15,039 nt of DNA from positions 1 through 15,039 of the forward strand of contig ONLC01000016.1 in assembly GCA_900318545.1 (NCBI GenBank). Reading direction: 5' to 3'. Below, one piece after another: positions 14,036 to 15,039 of this stretch (the first letter of the stretch is position 1; the number at the start of each line of letters is the position of its first letter). Source of the DNA: an uncultured Eubacteriales bacterium. Its GTDB lineage: Bacteria > Bacillota > Clostridia > Oscillospirales > Ruminococcaceae. The notes under the pieces were generated by a model, which saw nothing but the letters and a program-made list of their open reading frames with translations, did not search any database and was not told the DNA's origin. The translations under genes were made by a program, and so were the position numbers.

Positions 14036-14388
14036 TGATTTGCCCTCCACCCACAGATGTATCTCCGTGATGAACTGCTGCTTATCATAGTACCTGCGTA
14101 ACTTATCGGGGGAGACCCTTTTGAAAAAGGGTCATCCCCCGTACCCCCTCACTAAAACTTCTAATTCCTTTTTGGCCAGGGGGAGCTTTCTATGTAAGAA
14201 AGCAAAATACCGACATTCAGCTGTTCTCAGCAGAACAGCTCCCCCTGACCAAAAAGAGTTAAAAGTCTTTGGAAAGGGGTCTGGGGAATAACCTTTCTTC
14301 AGAAAGGTTTTCCCCAACAGGTCACGCAGGTGCCACGGTAAACAATAGACCGTCACGGAGATACGTTTGCGGGCGGAGAGGCAGATCA
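14036..14388. repeat. 353-bp nested palindromic foldback element
   Basis: The whole stretch is an imperfect palindrome. The outer arms (14036-14117 and 14306-14388) align over 82 positions with 60 identities and one indel; 21 of the 22 differences are transitions. The termini read TGATTTGCC on the left and, on the other strand, TGATCTGCC on the right. Each half holds its own GC-rich hairpin (14108-14140 and 14284-14315, each with a single-base bulge). The centre has a 19-bp stem with one mismatch (14169-14187 with 14237-14255) enclosing two further perfect hairpins (14185-14203 and 14219-14240). No protein is encoded; short frames across it are by-products of the symmetry. The right edge coincides with the TGA stop of the SGNH gene. 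Similar GGGGA-type foldbacks are, from memory, frequent between genes in gut Clostridia. Confidence 0.8.
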
Positions 14389-15039
14389 CTCCGTATACCC
14401 GAAGCCCAGAATCTCAGAATACGTCTCCTCATCGCCCTCTGCCATAGAGATCTCGACCGTATATTTCACGGGTGTCGGCTTCATAGCTATATTCACCACC
14501 TGAGCATTTCCCCAGCCTGTCGGACTGATGGGGTCTATATCGACCTCATTGTAGGGTTCCCCGTCCGCAGTGACCTTTACGTGTATCTTTCCGTAGTTGC
14601 CCTTGTTTACCTCACGGTAAATCATGTAGAGGAACTTCTTGTCAGTAAACTCAAACACTATAGGCTCGTTTCCTGCGTCGGATTCGTGCTTCCAGCCGTT
14701 TGTGAAGCTTGCTATCTTTGAGCCCTCCACCCAGCTTCCGAGAGAGGTCGGGGTAAGGCTGTCATTCTCATACATTCCTGCATCTACCTCACGGGGTGCA
14801 AATACAGGCTCGAAGGGTATCATAAGTTCGCCCTTGTCCTCGGCGTCTACAACAGTATCGAAGTAGTAGTTTATCATCGAAGCCACCAGAGCGTGGCCCT
14901 CAACATTCGGGTGAGACTGGTCATCGGAGAACTCCTCCCACGTCATTCTGTTATTCTCAAACAGGAAGCGGAGTGCATCGCAGTAAGAGATCATCGGCAG
15001 ATCATAGGCTTCGCCTATCTGCTTCATATAGTCCTGTGC
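14386..15039 (-). CDS. second SGNH/GDSL hydrolase, N-terminus outside the window
   Basis: The frame is open through the right edge of the window, so the visible 217 residues are the C-terminal part; the ATG at 15027 is internal. The first 50 residues contain the end of an SGNH domain: IGEAYDLPMISYCDAL, then DDQSHPNVEGH carrying the catalytic Asp (residue 40 of the fragment) and His (residue 43). They match AQAYNIPMISYHDAI and DVVHPNSAGH of the lipoprotein at 1346-2695. The remaining part is the same C-terminal module (FTNGW, MIYREVNKGNYGKIHVKV, PTGWGN, YTVEISMAEGDEETYSEILG). The GDS nucleophile block and signal peptide are not in the window. The stop codon TGA lies on the edge of the nested palindrome. 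Likely a paralogous surface esterase or deacetylase; the substrate is not known. Confidence 0.87.
   Translation of the reverse strand, partial: AQDYMKQIGEAYDLPMISYCDALRFLFENNRMTWEEFSDDQSHPNVEGHALVASMINYYFDTVVDAEDKGELMIPFEPVFAPREVDAGMYENDSLTPTSLGSWVEGSKIASFTNGWKHESDAGNEPIVFEFTDKKFLYMIYREVNKGNYGKIHVKVTADGEPYNEVDIDPISPTGWGNAQVVNIAMKPTPVKYTVEISMAEGDEETYSEILGFGYTE

Noticed and set aside
14132..14721. Short frames on both strands (14132-14389 minus, 14269-14721 plus)
   Set aside because: They cross the nested palindrome or lie opposite the SGNH gene; their composition follows from the repeat and the antisense strand.
1..15039. CRISPR array, tRNA, rRNA, transposase or integrase gene
   Set aside because: None seen: no regularly spaced repeats, no cloverleaf with conserved T-loop, and no transposase-like open frame.

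Overview
The window looks like chromosome from a Gram-positive, anaerobic, fibre-degrading Clostridia member, most likely a Ruminococcus-like Oscillospiraceae. This is inferred from strong AGGAGG-type ribosome sites, textbook -35/-10 promoters in AT-rich gaps, lipoprotein signal peptides on secreted esterases and a CBM35-GH26 mannanase, and coding sequence of moderate GC. No dockerin or cohesin is seen, so the enzymes appear tethered by lipid rather than held in a cellulosome. Species cannot be fixed from the sequence alone.

Layout, left to right. radA (1-1169, minus, C-terminus outside the window) and an SGNH-hydrolase lipoprotein (1346-2695, plus) diverge from back-to-back promoters. A bidirectional terminator separates the lipoprotein from typA/bipA (2742-4559, minus), which has a long structured leader and a consensus promoter. 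glmU (4841-6262, minus) has its own promoter and terminator. The stretch 6263-6865 holds a 139-bp MITE-like foldback repeat and an 83-codon orphan gene fragment. The mannanase lipoprotein (6898-8565, minus) has a promoter with a cre-like operator beside it. After a hairpin-rich gap comes a three-gene minus-strand operon (13759 down to 8863): a dynamin-like GTPase with a membrane hairpin, a protein with an M48 peptidase fold but a broken HExxH motif, and a second dynamin-like GTPase with no membrane segment. The right end holds a roughly 350-bp nested palindrome whose edge coincides with the stop codon of a second SGNH hydrolase (14386-15039, minus, N-terminus outside the window).

How the parts relate. 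radA, typA and glmU are housekeeping genes (DNA repair, ribosome/stress GTPase, UDP-GlcNAc supply). The two SGNH hydrolases share a C-terminal module. Together with the mannanase they suggest surface enzymes for acetylated mannan or other hemicellulose, with the SGNH proteins as possible deacetylases. The dynamin / pseudo-M48 / dynamin operon is the best candidate for an undescribed system: two non-identical dynamin-like GTPases, only one membrane-inserting, co-translated with a catalytically dead metallopeptidase-fold partner, probably acting on membranes. The two foldback repeats and the typA leader are the main structured non-coding elements.
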